Notes: generated by a model from the letters alone, not told the origin. Shown: positions 36,330 through 45,110, counted from the stretch's first letter. The stretch: DNA of 64,000 nt from an uncultured Dongia sp. (GCF_936916975.1 NZ_CAKZGO010000020.1:62001-126000), one strand, 5' to 3'. Numbers and translations are program-made.

Positions 36330-37274
36330 ATGGCCGCACGGAAAACAGCTGCAAAGACGGGGAAATCGCGCGCGAAGAAGCCTGCCGCGAAATCGGCTAA
36401 GAAGGCCGCCGCCAAAGCTAAATCCCGCTGGAGCGGGAAGGTGTCGAAGTCTGTGGGCGGTGCGCGGCCGATCTGGAGCGGCAATCTGCGGCTTGCCCTC
36501 GTGATGATGCCGGTCAATGTCTACCCGGCGACGAAGTCAGGGGCCCGCATCAGCTTTCATCAGATCCACAAGCCATCCGGCAAGCGCATCCGCTATGAAA
36601 AGGTCGTGCCCGGCATGGGCGCCGTCGACACCGACGACATCGTCAAGGGCTTCGAGATCAGCAAGGGGCAGTATGTGCTGCTTGACCCTGATGAAGTCGA
36701 TGCGGTGAAGCTGGAAGCGAAGAAGACGCTCGACCTAATCCAGTTCGTGAAGCAGGGCGATATCGATCCGATCTGGTTCGACCGGCCCTATTACGTGGTG
36801 GCGGAAGACGGCCCGGCGGAAGAAGCCTATGGCGTGTTGCGCGACGCTTTGCGTGCCTCTGGACGGTTGGGCCTCGGGCAATTGGTGATGCGCGGGCGCG
36901 AATACATCGCGGCATTGAAGCCCTGCGGCAAGGGCTTGTTGATGGAGACATTGCGCTTTGCCGATGAGGTGAGTTCGGCCGCACCCTATTTCGCCGAGAT
37001 GGACACCGACAAGCCGGACAGCGAGCTGCTGAAGCTTGCGACCGAGCTCATCGACCGCAAGAGCGCACCGTTCGACCCGAAGAAGTTCGAGGACAAATAT
37101 ACCGAGGCGTTGCAGGACCTCATCGACCGCAAGCGCAAGGGCAAGGCGCCGCTGGAAATCGAGGAAGATGAGGCGGCACCTTCGGGTGGTGCCAAGGTGA
37201 TCGATCTGGTCGAGGTATTGAAGCGCAGTGTGCGGGGTGCGGAGAAAGCACCGGCACGCCGCAAGGCCAGCTGA
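36330..37274 (+). CDS. ku: Ku protein for non-homologous end joining
   Basis: 314 residues. Bacterial Ku forms a homodimeric ring on double-strand DNA ends and recruits LigD. The Ku core starts at about residue 48 (IWSGNLRLALVMMPVNVYPAT) and includes ISFHQIHKPSGKRIRYEKVVPG. Unusually, an extra N-terminal tail of about 40 residues is nearly all Lys and Ala (motifs KTAAKTGKSRAKK, KSAKKAAAKAK), like a histone H1 tail. Many bacterial Ku proteins have a basic tail at the C terminus; here the C terminus is also basic but shorter. ligD starts two bases after the stop. Confidence 0.96.
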   Translation: MAARKTAAKTGKSRAKKPAAKSAKKAAAKAKSRWSGKVSKSVGGARPIWSGNLRLALVMMPVNVYPATKSGARISFHQIHKPSGKRIRYEKVVPGMGAVDTDDIVKGFEISKGQYVLLDPDEVDAVKLEAKKTLDLIQFVKQGDIDPIWFDRPYYVVAEDGPAEEAYGVLRDALRASGRLGLGQLVMRGREYIAALKPCGKGLLMETLRFADEVSSAAPYFAEMDTDKPDSELLKLATELIDRKSAPFDPKKFEDKYTEALQDLIDRKRKGKAPLEIEEDEAAPSGGAKVIDLVEVLKRSVRGAEKAPARRKAS

Positions 37275-37276
37275 TC

Positions 37277-39790
37277 TTGGGTCGCACAGCCGACGACGCG
37301 CTCGCCACCTACAACGCCAAGCGGCGCTTCAACGATACGCCGGAACCGCGTGGCGGCAAGGTCAAGGCGAGCGCCAAGGCCGGCGGCGTTTATTCGATCC
37401 AGAAGCATGCTGCGACACGGCTGCATTACGATTTGCGGCTGGAGCTGGACGGTGTGCTGAAAAGCTGGGCCATCACCAAAGGTCCCAGCATGGACCCCGC
37501 GGTGAAACGCCTGGCGGTTCGCACCGAAGACCATCCAATGAATTACCTGACGTTCGAGGGTCGCATTCCGGACGGCAATTACGGCGCCGGCACTGTGCTG
37601 CTGTGGGATGAGGGCAGCTGGGAACCGATCGGCGATGCGCAGGCCGGCCTGGAGAAGGGCAAGCTCGCTTTCCATATCAAGGGTAAGCGGCTGAAGGGCC
37701 GCTGGGCGCTGGTGCGGATAAAGCCGCGACAGGGCGAGAAGCGCGAGAACTGGCTGCTGATCAAGGAACTCGACGACAAGGTCGACCGCGATCATCCGGA
37801 AATCACCGAGGACTTCCAGCGTAGCGTTGCGTCCGGCCGCGATCTGAAGCAGATCGCTGCGGCGCCCGAGGCCATCTGGGGCAAGAAGGGTGCGACGAAG
37901 ACAAAATCGGCGCCGCGTCGCAAATCGACGGCCAAACATGCAGCCTTGCCCAAATTTGCCGCGCCAGCATTGGCGACGCTCGTCGATGCCTTGCCGGCAT
38001 CTGGCGAGTGGCTGTTCGAGGTGAAGCTCGACGGCTACCGCGCCATCACCGCAGCGTCCGGCGACAAGGTGCGCGTCTTCACGCGCAATGGCCATGACTG
38101 GTCGGACCGTTTTGCGCCGCTGGCCGAGGCGATCGCCGACCTTGATCTCGACGGTGTGCTGTTGGACGGCGAGATCGTCGCCGTCGACCCGGAGGGAAAA
38201 TCGGATTTCGGTCTGTTGCAGCAGGCTATCAAGGGCCGCCATGTCGAGCTGTCCTATTTCGTCTTCGACCTGCCGACCGAGGGTGGCAAGGATCTGCGCG
38301 GCTTGCCGCTGACCGAGCGGAAGAAACGGCTGAAGAAGCTATTGGCGCACGCGCCGAAGAAGGGCCCGATTTTCTACAATGATCACCTGACCAAGGGTGG
38401 CCAGGCGATGCTGGATTCGCTCTGCGCCAAGGGCTTTGAAGGGATCATCGCCAAGCGCGCCGATGACAAATACCCGAAGGGCCGCGGCAAATCCTGGCTC
38501 AAGATCAAATGCGAGAAGTCGCAGGAATTCGTCATCGTCGGCTGGTCGCCATCGGCGCGGGGCCGCAGTTTCTCATCGGTTCTGCTCGGTGTTTATGAAG
38601 ATGGCAAGCTCCGCTACGCCGGGCGTGCGGGGTCGGGATTCGACACCACGGAACTCGGCGATCTTGCGGCCAAGTTCAAGACGCTGGCGCGCAAAGCGCC
38701 GGCGTTTGTTGGCGAGGTGCCGCCAGCTATTCGAAAAAGCGCGCAATGGCTGGACCCCAAGCTGGTGGCGCAGATCGAGTTTGCCGAGTTCACGCGCGAT
38801 GGGTTGGTGCGGCAGGCGCGCTTCATCGGCCTGCGCGAAGACAAGAAGCCCCGCGAGGTCACGCCCGAAATGCCCAAGCACACAGCGACAGTGACGAAGG
38901 ACGGCAAGATCGCCGGCATCAAACTCACCCATCCCGATAAGATCCTGTTCGCCGAGCAAGGCGTCACGAAGATCGATCTCGCGAGCTATCTCGAAAAAAT
39001 CGCACCCCGCATGCTGCCTTTTCTCAAGGATCATCTGGTCAGTCTGGTGCGCTGTCCGCAGGGGCGGGCGAAGCAGTGCTTCTTCCAGCGTCATGCGGGG
39101 GCCGGCATGGACGACGCCTTTCACGAGATGAAAGTGAAGGAGAAGGATGGCGGCTTCGACAACTATCTCTATCTGGATGGCGTCAGCGGCTTGATCGCCG
39201 CGGCACAGATCAGCGTGCTGGAATTCCATGTCTGGGGATCCGGCATCAAGGATATCGAGAAACCGGACCGGCTGGTGTTCGATCTCGATCCAGATCCCGC
39301 GGTCGAGTTCCCTGCCGTGCGACATGCTGCGTTACGCATCCGCGATGTGCTGGCAGCCCTCGGTCTCAAAAGCTATCCGCTCATCACCGGCGGCAAGGGC
39401 ATTCATGTCGTGGCGCCGATCAAACCACAGCATCCGTGGCCGGTGGCGAAGGCTTTTGCTCAGGCGCTGGCCGACCGGGTGGTCGAGGATGCGCCCGACG
39501 ACTACGTAGCGACCATGAGCAAGGCCAAGCGAAAGGGACGCATCTTCATCGACCATTTCCGCAACGAGCGCGGATCTACCGCCATCGCCCCCTATTCCCC
39601 CCGCGCGCGCGAAGGGGCGCCGGTGGCTTGGCCGTTCGCCTGGCGCGACCTTCCCAAGCTGGAAAGTGCCGCCGCGGTGACGCTCGCCAATTTCGGGCAG
39701 TGGCTGAAGAAAAAGGATGCCTGGGCGGATTACGACCGCAAGCAGGTCCTGAAACCTAGCGCGCTCAAGGCACTCGGCGTCGATTACTGA
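37277..39790 (+). CDS. ligD: Multifunctional DNA ligase D
   Basis: 837 residues with three domains in the order phosphoesterase, ligase, polymerase. The 3'-phosphoesterase (about 35-190) has ATRLHYDLRLELDGVLKSWA. The ATP-dependent ligase (about 225-530) has the nucleotidyl lysine in EVKLDGYRAI (Lys250). The primase-polymerase (about 550-830) has DKILFAEQGVTK, a metal-binding LVFDLDPD and GGKGIHVVAPIKPQH. It processes, fills and seals ends bound by Ku. The start is a TTG two bases after the ku stop; no other good start is seen before the conserved RFNDTPEP. No terminator is clear downstream. Confidence 0.96.
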   Translation: MGRTADDALATYNAKRRFNDTPEPRGGKVKASAKAGGVYSIQKHAATRLHYDLRLELDGVLKSWAITKGPSMDPAVKRLAVRTEDHPMNYLTFEGRIPDGNYGAGTVLLWDEGSWEPIGDAQAGLEKGKLAFHIKGKRLKGRWALVRIKPRQGEKRENWLLIKELDDKVDRDHPEITEDFQRSVASGRDLKQIAAAPEAIWGKKGATKTKSAPRRKSTAKHAALPKFAAPALATLVDALPASGEWLFEVKLDGYRAITAASGDKVRVFTRNGHDWSDRFAPLAEAIADLDLDGVLLDGEIVAVDPEGKSDFGLLQQAIKGRHVELSYFVFDLPTEGGKDLRGLPLTERKKRLKKLLAHAPKKGPIFYNDHLTKGGQAMLDSLCAKGFEGIIAKRADDKYPKGRGKSWLKIKCEKSQEFVIVGWSPSARGRSFSSVLLGVYEDGKLRYAGRAGSGFDTTELGDLAAKFKTLARKAPAFVGEVPPAIRKSAQWLDPKLVAQIEFAEFTRDGLVRQARFIGLREDKKPREVTPEMPKHTATVTKDGKIAGIKLTHPDKILFAEQGVTKIDLASYLEKIAPRMLPFLKDHLVSLVRCPQGRAKQCFFQRHAGAGMDDAFHEMKVKEKDGGFDNYLYLDGVSGLIAAAQISVLEFHVWGSGIKDIEKPDRLVFDLDPDPAVEFPAVRHAALRIRDVLAALGLKSYPLITGGKGIHVVAPIKPQHPWPVAKAFAQALADRVVEDAPDDYVATMSKAKRKGRIFIDHFRNERGSTAIAPYSPRAREGAPVAWPFAWRDLPKLESAAAVTLANFGQWLKKKDAWADYDRKQVLKPSALKALGVDY

Positions 39791-40024
39791 AATCGATAAA
39801 ATGCGCGCTATCCGACGCGGCCTTTAATGCCAATGACATAGCTCGATTCGAGCCAGATTTGGCGGGAACCGGGCGGCAATCGCGGGTATTTTTCCCCGCA
39901 TTCCGCAAATGCATGGCTTGGATTCAGGGGCAGCGCCCCCTATTCTTTAAGGAACGCCTCAACCGGGTCCGAGTCTGCTGCGATTTGGGCCGAAAATGGC
40001 TGTCTCCCAAGGAATTGCGCGCTC

Positions 40025-40993
40025 ATGACCCAGGAAATTCATACCAAGGCCCTCATCATCGGTTCCGGCCCGGCCGGCTATACCGCCGCGATCTATACCG
40101 CGCGCGCCAATCTGAAGCCGATCCTGGTCCAGGGCATCCAGCCGGGCGGACAGATGACCATCACCACCGATGTCGAAAATTATCCGGGCTTCGCCGACGT
40201 CATCCAGGGCCCGTGGCTGATGGAGCAGATGCAGAAACAGGCCGAGCATGTCGGCACGCGCACCATTTTCGACACGATCCTTGAGATCGATTTCAGCCGT
40301 CGGCCATTCCGGTGCACCGGTGATTCCGGCGATGTCTATGTGGCGGAGACCCTGATCATCGCGACCGGCGCCCAGGCGCGCTGGCTGGGGCTCGAGTCCG
40401 AGAAGAAATTCCAGGGCTTCGGCGTCTCTGCCTGCGCCACCTGCGACGGCTTCTTCTTCCGCGAAAAGGAAGTGGTGATCGTCGGCGGCGGCAATACCGC
40501 GGTCGAGGAAGCGATCTATCTCACCAACCATGCCACCAAGGTGACAATGGTCCATCGCCGCGATCATTTCCGCGCCGAGAAGATCATGCAGGACCGCCTG
40601 TTCCGCAATCCGAAGATTAACGTCGTGTGGAACAGCGTGGTCGAGGAAGTGCTGGGTGACACCGACCCCTTGGGCGTCACGGGCGTCAAGGTGAAGAACG
40701 TCCAGACCGGCGAGGTCACCACCATCCCCGCCGACGGCTTCTTCGTGGCCATCGGCCACAGCCCGGCGACCTCGCTCTTCAAGGGCAAGCTGGAGCTTGA
40801 TGCGGAAGGCTATCTCATCACCAAGCCGGACAGCACCGCCACCAACATTCCCGGCGTGTTTGCCGCCGGCGATGTGAAGGACAAGGTATTCCGCCAAGCC
40901 GTGACCGCCGCCGGCATGGGCTGCATGGCAGCGCTCGAAGCCGAGCGTTTCATCGCCGCCCATGAACACGATACCGCCCAGGCGGCCGAATAG
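40025..40993 (+). CDS. trxB: Thioredoxin reductase
   Basis: 322 residues. FAD/NADPH enzyme that reduces thioredoxin. FAD-binding LIIGSGPAGYTAAIY at the N terminus, the redox pair in SACATCDGFFFR (Cys137 and Cys140), the NADPH site IVGGGNTAVEEAIYL, and the C-terminal GVFAAGDVKDKVFRQAVTAA motif. All are in their usual spacing, and the length is typical. A LysR regulator gene follows in the same direction 85 bases on, a pairing common in alphaproteobacteria. Confidence 0.97.
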   Translation: MTQEIHTKALIIGSGPAGYTAAIYTARANLKPILVQGIQPGGQMTITTDVENYPGFADVIQGPWLMEQMQKQAEHVGTRTIFDTILEIDFSRRPFRCTGDSGDVYVAETLIIATGAQARWLGLESEKKFQGFGVSACATCDGFFFREKEVVIVGGGNTAVEEAIYLTNHATKVTMVHRRDHFRAEKIMQDRLFRNPKINVVWNSVVEEVLGDTDPLGVTGVKVKNVQTGEVTTIPADGFFVAIGHSPATSLFKGKLELDAEGYLITKPDSTATNIPGVFAAGDVKDKVFRQAVTAAGMGCMAALEAERFIAAHEHDTAQAAE

Positions 40994-41078
40994 GCTGCCG
41001 CCACGCGACGGCCGGGGGGCCGCCGCCACACATGAAGGGGACACCGGCTTCGCGGATAGCCGCCACCGGTGAAAAGTA

Positions 41079-41981
41079 ATGGCGATGGATTGGGACAAGC
41101 TCAGAATCTTCCACGCGGTGGCCGAAGCCGGCTCCTTCACCCATGCCGGTGAGGTGCTGAACCTCAGCCAGTCGGCAGTCTCGCGCCAGATCTCCTCACT
41201 GGAAGAAAGCCTCAACGTCGCCCTCTTTCACCGCCATGCCCGCGGCCTCATTCTGACCGAACAGGGCGAGCTGCTCTATCGCACCGCCCATGAGGTGTTC
41301 TCGAAGCTTGCCATGGCGGAAGCGCAGCTGGCGGAATCGAAGGACAGGCCGAAAGGCCAGCTGAAGGTGACAGCGACCCAGGCGTTCGGCTCGTCCTGGC
41401 TGACGCCGTGCCTCATCGAGTTCATCGACCTCTATCCCGATGTCGATGTCGATCTGGTGCTGGAGGACCGCGAGCTCGATCTCTCCATGCGTGAGGCCGA
41501 TGTCGCCATCCGCATGGCGCCACCGCGCCAGCCGGAACTGATCCAGCGCCATCTGATGACCGTGCATCTCAATATCTATGCAGCACCCAGCTATCTGAAG
41601 CGCCATGGCATTCCCAAGGTGCCGGAGGATATCGACCAGCACCGGGTCATCGTCTATGGCAACGACATGCGCCCGCCGGTCGAGGATATCGACTGGCTGT
41701 TGCGTGCCGGCACCAAGAAGGACAAGCCGCGCCGGCCGATCCTGCGCGTCAATTCCGTCTACGCCATCCAGCGCGCCGTGCAGAGCGGGCTGGGCCTCGC
41801 CAGCCTGCCGGAATTCATGGTGACGGAAGGCGCAAGCCTGGTGCGCGTCCTTCCTGAATTGCAGGGGCCGCGTATCGACGCCTATTTCGTCTATCCGGAA
41901 GAACTCCGGAATTCGAAACGCATCCAGGTGTTCCGCGACTTCCTGCTGCGCAAGGTCGCCGAAGGCAAGCTGCAGTCCTGA
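41079..41981 (+). CDS. LysR-family regulator next to trxB
   Basis: 300 residues. LysR winged-helix at 1-60 (LRIFHAVAEAGSFTHAGEVL, then NLSQSAVSRQISSLEE), followed by a two-lobed substrate-binding domain (TATQAFGSSWLTPCLIEFID). The effector is unknown. Its position directly after trxB suggests co-transcription or a link to redox control, but the sequence does not show which. A 9-bp-stem hairpin follows the stop. Confidence 0.93.
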   Translation: MAMDWDKLRIFHAVAEAGSFTHAGEVLNLSQSAVSRQISSLEESLNVALFHRHARGLILTEQGELLYRTAHEVFSKLAMAEAQLAESKDRPKGQLKVTATQAFGSSWLTPCLIEFIDLYPDVDVDLVLEDRELDLSMREADVAIRMAPPRQPELIQRHLMTVHLNIYAAPSYLKRHGIPKVPEDIDQHRVIVYGNDMRPPVEDIDWLLRAGTKKDKPRRPILRVNSVYAIQRAVQSGLGLASLPEFMVTEGASLVRVLPELQGPRIDAYFVYPEELRNSKRIQVFRDFLLRKVAEGKLQS

Positions 41982-41987
41982 AATTGA

Positions 41988-42016
41988 GCCGCGTCAGGGT
42001 CTGCCCATGACGCGGC
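41988..42016. terminator. Hairpin between convergent lysR and the YqaE-like gene
   Basis: GCCGCGTCA (41988-41996) and TGACGCGGC (42008-42016) pair perfectly over 9 bp with an 11-base loop. It lies six bases past the lysR stop and just beyond the convergent gene stop at 42031. T-rich sequence follows only weakly (CAATTTC on the minus strand). A two-way terminator is likely but not certain. Confidence 0.5.
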
Positions 42017-42030
42017 AGCTGGTCGCCGCC

Positions 42031-42282
42031 CTAGCGTGCCCGATCGGCGCCCGACGGGAGATTGGCGGTCCGGGCGCTCTTCTTGACATCGTTGATGACG
42101 AAGATGGCGTGGAGCGCTGCCACCAGCCACAGCACAAAGCCGGGCGAGCCGCCCAGGAATAGGCTGAAAACAAACACCACCCAGGCCAGCACATAGAGCA
42201 GCAGGTTGAAGATGGCCTGAAAGATCTTGCCATAAAGCAGCAGGGCCAGAGGCGGGAAGATCAGGGCAACGAGATAGATCAT
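42031..42282 (-). CDS. YqaE/Pmp3-like small membrane protein
   Basis: About 83 residues starting MIYLVALIFPPLALLLYGKI, with two transmembrane helices (about 3-25 and 27-48, the latter FNLLLYVLAWVVFVFSLFL), a hydrophobic region at 55-68 (FVLWLVAALHAIFVIND) and a basic tail. The arrangement is that of the Pmp3/YqaE (UPF0057) proteolipids, which affect membrane potential and salt stress in yeast and plants; the role in bacteria is unknown. The open frame extends upstream, but 42282 gives the family start. Confidence 0.75.
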   Translation of the reverse strand: MIYLVALIFPPLALLLYGKIFQAIFNLLLYVLAWVVFVFSLFLGGSPGFVLWLVAALHAIFVINDVKKSARTANLPSGADRAR

Positions 42283-42799
42283 GGCGGTGGAGAGCTCCCA
42301 AATGAGACTAGCCAATCTAAATAGGGCGGCGCCCGCGCCGTGCAACGGCTGACCTGCGGATTTGCGGAGGGCAGCTGCTGCCCATTTCAAAGGCGGTGCA
42401 GTGCAGCAAAATCAGGCATTTCTGCGCAGTCACGACATATGCGTCGCGAACCAAAAACCCTGCCGACTCGATAGAGAATTCATCCGTGCAACAGTGATCG
42501 CGCTGTCAGAGACCCGCGAAAGGTGCAATCGCAGGCCCTGCGACAGATTCGCACGATGCCGCCACAAGAGAGATGCTTGCAACTTAACCTACTGATATAT
42601 TTGCATTCTATCGGTATGCATATGATGCATGCCGCGTCTGTGAATTTGACTCTGGTGAGCCCCGGCAATTCCTCTATCCTCTGCCTGTGCCCAGCAGCCA
42701 CACTGTTGTAATTTAGCAACAGACGGAACGTTTCGGTTCTGGCGGGTTGTAATAGTCACGATGGCGCCATAATTGGCAGACAGAGTGATTTGGCAAACG
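42283..42799. other. Gene-poor intergenic stretch before the structured RNA
   Basis: About 500 bases with no convincing gene on either strand. It is more AT-rich than most of the window (42590-42650 especially, with ATGCATATGATGCAT at 42616-42630). An inverted repeat CTGTTG/CAACAG with loop TAATTTAG lies at 42703-42722. Promoters for the leftward YqaE-like gene and for the RNA below are expected here. Confidence 0.5.
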
Positions 42800-42926
42800 A
42801 GTTTCGAAGCGCAAGCTTCACACTGAATTCGGGCGCGACGCCCGGATGGGGTCTTCGGACCCTACGTCTCCCAGACGTAAAGCCTCCCTGTTTAACTTGC
42901 CGGGCCTTGTGCCCGGCAGTTTTTTT
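42800..42926 (+). ncRNA. Candidate structured small RNA with intrinsic terminator
   Basis: Four consecutive perfect hairpins precede a terminator. GAAGC-GCAA-GCTTC (806-819 of this kilobase, i.e. 42806-42819) has a GNRA loop. CGGGCG/CGCCCG is at 42830-42844 with a three-base loop. GGGTC-TTCG-GACCC (42849-42862) has a stable UUCG loop and extends by two pairs. ACGTCT-CCC-AGACGT (42864-42878) puts CCC in the loop. A 20-base linker with GCCTCCCTG follows, then GCCGGGC-CTTGT-GCCCGGC (42899-42917) and seven T (42920-42926). The C-rich CUCCC elements could pair with Shine-Dalgarno sequences. The 5' end is not determined. It could instead be a leader for the PAS gene at 43109. Confidence 0.65.
42899..42926 (+). 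terminator. Rho-independent terminator of the candidate RNA
   Basis: A perfect 7-bp stem (GCCGGGC, GCCCGGC) with a five-base loop, AG, then seven consecutive T at 42920-42926. No coding gene ends before it on the plus strand, so it must end a non-coding transcript or act as an attenuator for the gene at 43109. Confidence 0.85.
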
Positions 42927-43108
42927 ATGGGCCCCGACTCCTATCCCTCCATGGATCACGGTCGCGCCGAGGCGCTGGCCAGCGTGCCGCCCTTTCCCCC
43001 ATGTCGGTAATATATCCGTTGCTGGAGCGACCAATGCGGGCACAATTGCCCTGTCGGGTTGTTATGTTGGTATCGTGAGGCGCTGCGCGCGCGCAATAAG
43101 GCGTACCC

Positions 43109-45037
43109 ATGGCACAGCCATCAGATCAAACCTATTTCATTAATTTGCTGGGCGACGCCATAGCCCTGCGATCCACTGAGACCGTGATCATTACGGGGCC
43201 GGATATCGATGAAAAGATGGGTCCGACCATCCAGTTCGCGACCCAGGCGGTCGAGCGCACATCCGGTTACCCACCGCACGAACTCGTCGGCAAACGACTG
43301 GGCATGCTGTTCGCGCCTGAATTGTTTCCCCAAGTCATTGATACCCTGCGTACCGCGGCAGAATCCAAGGAACCGATTATCGTCGAGCAGGAGGCTCGCC
43401 ACCGCACCGGCCGGACTCAATGGTTGGAGTTGAGCACCTCGCCCATTTTTGACAAGAGCGGCGCGCTTGTTCATTTCGTTCGGATCGGCCGCGACATCAC
43501 TGCCCGCAAGTCGGCGGAGCAGAACCGCGAGACGACACAGCGCCTGCTGGCATCGGTATTCGGCGTGATCAATGAGCCGCTGGCCGTCGCGGACAATGCG
43601 GGCAAGGTCCTGATGGCGAACACCGCCGTCACGCGCAAACTGGGCTGGAGCATTTTCGACCTGATGGGCAAGCCGGTCCTGAATTGTATCGCCGACGACG
43701 ACCGGCCGCGCGTTTCCGAGATGATGACCGACGGTTCCGCGCTCGATCAGACCCGCCAGCTGAAATGCTTCCTGCTGGTCAAAGGCAAACCGCAGATCGC
43801 CGGCGAGGTCGAGTTGACCAGCCTGCGGCAGGGTGATGGCGAGACTTATCATGTGCTGACGTTGCGCATCAGCCTCGAGAAGGAAGCTGTCGAAAAGGAA
43901 TGGAGTTTTGAGCTGGCGGTACGCCAGGCGATGAAAGGTGACGCCAGCGACCCGGTCGTCGTCGCCGGCAAACTGCAGATGGTCGGCCTTGAGTCCGTCA
44001 AGGAGGCGTTAGGGGAAAAATGGCCCGCAGTTGCCGACCGCGCCCATGCCCTGGCGGAGCGAACCATCCAGCGCCATCTGCGCCCCGGCGATATCGTCCG
44101 GCGATCGTCGGATGATGGATACCTGGTTCTCTTCTCGCAGCTTTCGCCGACCGAGGCGCAATTCAAAGCCAACGCCATCGCCGACGAAATCAAGGAGAAG
44201 CTGACCGGCGAAGTTCCCGAACTTGCCGAAGCGCGCGTCGCCTCCTTTGCCAGCGCCGTTCCGGTCGATCAGGCGGCTGGCAAAAACGAAGAATCCATCG
44301 TCGAATCGATTGAACGCCGGCTGAAGGCGGAACGCAGCCGCGTCGAGAAGGAGGCCAAAGCGACCCTTTCAACCGGCCTCCGCTCATTGAAAGCCATCAA
44401 TAGCCCGGTGACGAATGCCGACGGCAAGGCGACGCCCATCACAGTCATCCGTCTACCTAAATCACTGCGTGAAGCCATGCAGTCGCTTCATTCCCTGGGC
44501 GAACTTGGCTTCGAACTGGAATCCGAGACGTTCCTGCTGGCCGGTGCTGCGGAACGGGTATTGGCAGGTATCAGCCATAGCACTGGCGAGATCGTCATCG
44601 CGCAGGTTCGCGTCAGAACCCTCACCAATGCGCGCGCGTCGGAAGCCTGGCTGCAGGTCGCCCGCACGCTGGGGGATGCTGCCAAGCGCCAGATCGTCAT
44701 CGAGCTGCGTGATATTCCGCCGGATGTCGCCGAAACGCGGTTGAGCGACCTGATGATGCGCCTTTCCTCGCTGTTCAAGTCAGTGGCCTTCGAACTGCCG
44801 TCGAGCGAGCCGGGCTTCCTCTCCAAGCTGCCGGCGTCGACCAAACTGACCACCATGTCCTTTGGGCGCATTCCCTGGACCAGTACCGGGGAACCGGCGC
44901 CCGCTTTCTGCAAGATGGTGAAAGCGCTCGAGGTGCGGCAAAGACGCCTCATCGTGCGCGATATGGGATCACCGACAAAGCGCATGGCGCTCGCAAAAGC
45001 CGGTGTTTCGCTCTTTGTGCCACCCCATGAAGGATAG
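43109..45037 (+). CDS. PAS-PAS protein with degenerate GGDEF-like domain
   Basis: 642 residues, cytoplasmic. PAS 1 at about 20-135 (QAVERTSGYPPHELVGKRL; ends VRIGRDITARKSAEQ) and PAS 2 at about 145-260 (VFGVINEPLAVADNAGKVLM). Residues 265-375 keep the outline of a GGDEF domain: the segment RTIQRHLRPGDIVRRSSDDGYLVLF lines up with the usual LRPGDxVxRxGGDEF, but the signature is SSDDG (333-337), so diguanylate cyclase activity is not expected. The last 210 residues may be a decayed EAL-like barrel (IVIELRDIP, then AKAGVSLFVPP), without catalytic residues that I can identify. A likely signal receptor or ligand-binding regulator. AAGG lies seven bases before the ATG. Confidence 0.7.
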   Translation: MAQPSDQTYFINLLGDAIALRSTETVIITGPDIDEKMGPTIQFATQAVERTSGYPPHELVGKRLGMLFAPELFPQVIDTLRTAAESKEPIIVEQEARHRTGRTQWLELSTSPIFDKSGALVHFVRIGRDITARKSAEQNRETTQRLLASVFGVINEPLAVADNAGKVLMANTAVTRKLGWSIFDLMGKPVLNCIADDDRPRVSEMMTDGSALDQTRQLKCFLLVKGKPQIAGEVELTSLRQGDGETYHVLTLRISLEKEAVEKEWSFELAVRQAMKGDASDPVVVAGKLQMVGLESVKEALGEKWPAVADRAHALAERTIQRHLRPGDIVRRSSDDGYLVLFSQLSPTEAQFKANAIADEIKEKLTGEVPELAEARVASFASAVPVDQAAGKNEESIVESIERRLKAERSRVEKEAKATLSTGLRSLKAINSPVTNADGKATPITVIRLPKSLREAMQSLHSLGELGFELESETFLLAGAAERVLAGISHSTGEIVIAQVRVRTLTNARASEAWLQVARTLGDAAKRQIVIELRDIPPDVAETRLSDLMMRLSSLFKSVAFELPSSEPGFLSKLPASTKLTTMSFGRIPWTSTGEPAPAFCKMVKALEVRQRRLIVRDMGSPTKRMALAKAGVSLFVPPHEG

Positions 45038-45110
45038 GCTGCGGGCCTAACCACAAAAGCAATATTGTCGCGATCCGCGGCGCCGCTTATCCTTTGCCCT
45101 GCGCCGAGAG

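Noticed and set aside
39927-39949. GGGGC-AGC-GCCCC hairpin followed by CTATTCTTT, between ligD and trxB.
   Set aside because: The stem is only 5 bp and lies 140 bases past the ligD stop; too weak to call a terminator.
42873-42917. AGACGTAAAGCCTCC looks like the conserved core of the class I c-di-GMP riboswitch.
   Set aside because: The upstream partner elements are not in the right order or distance (GGCAAAC is about 80 bases away), and the following receptor and GGTAG segments are missing. I treat the match as coincidence pending a covariance-model search.
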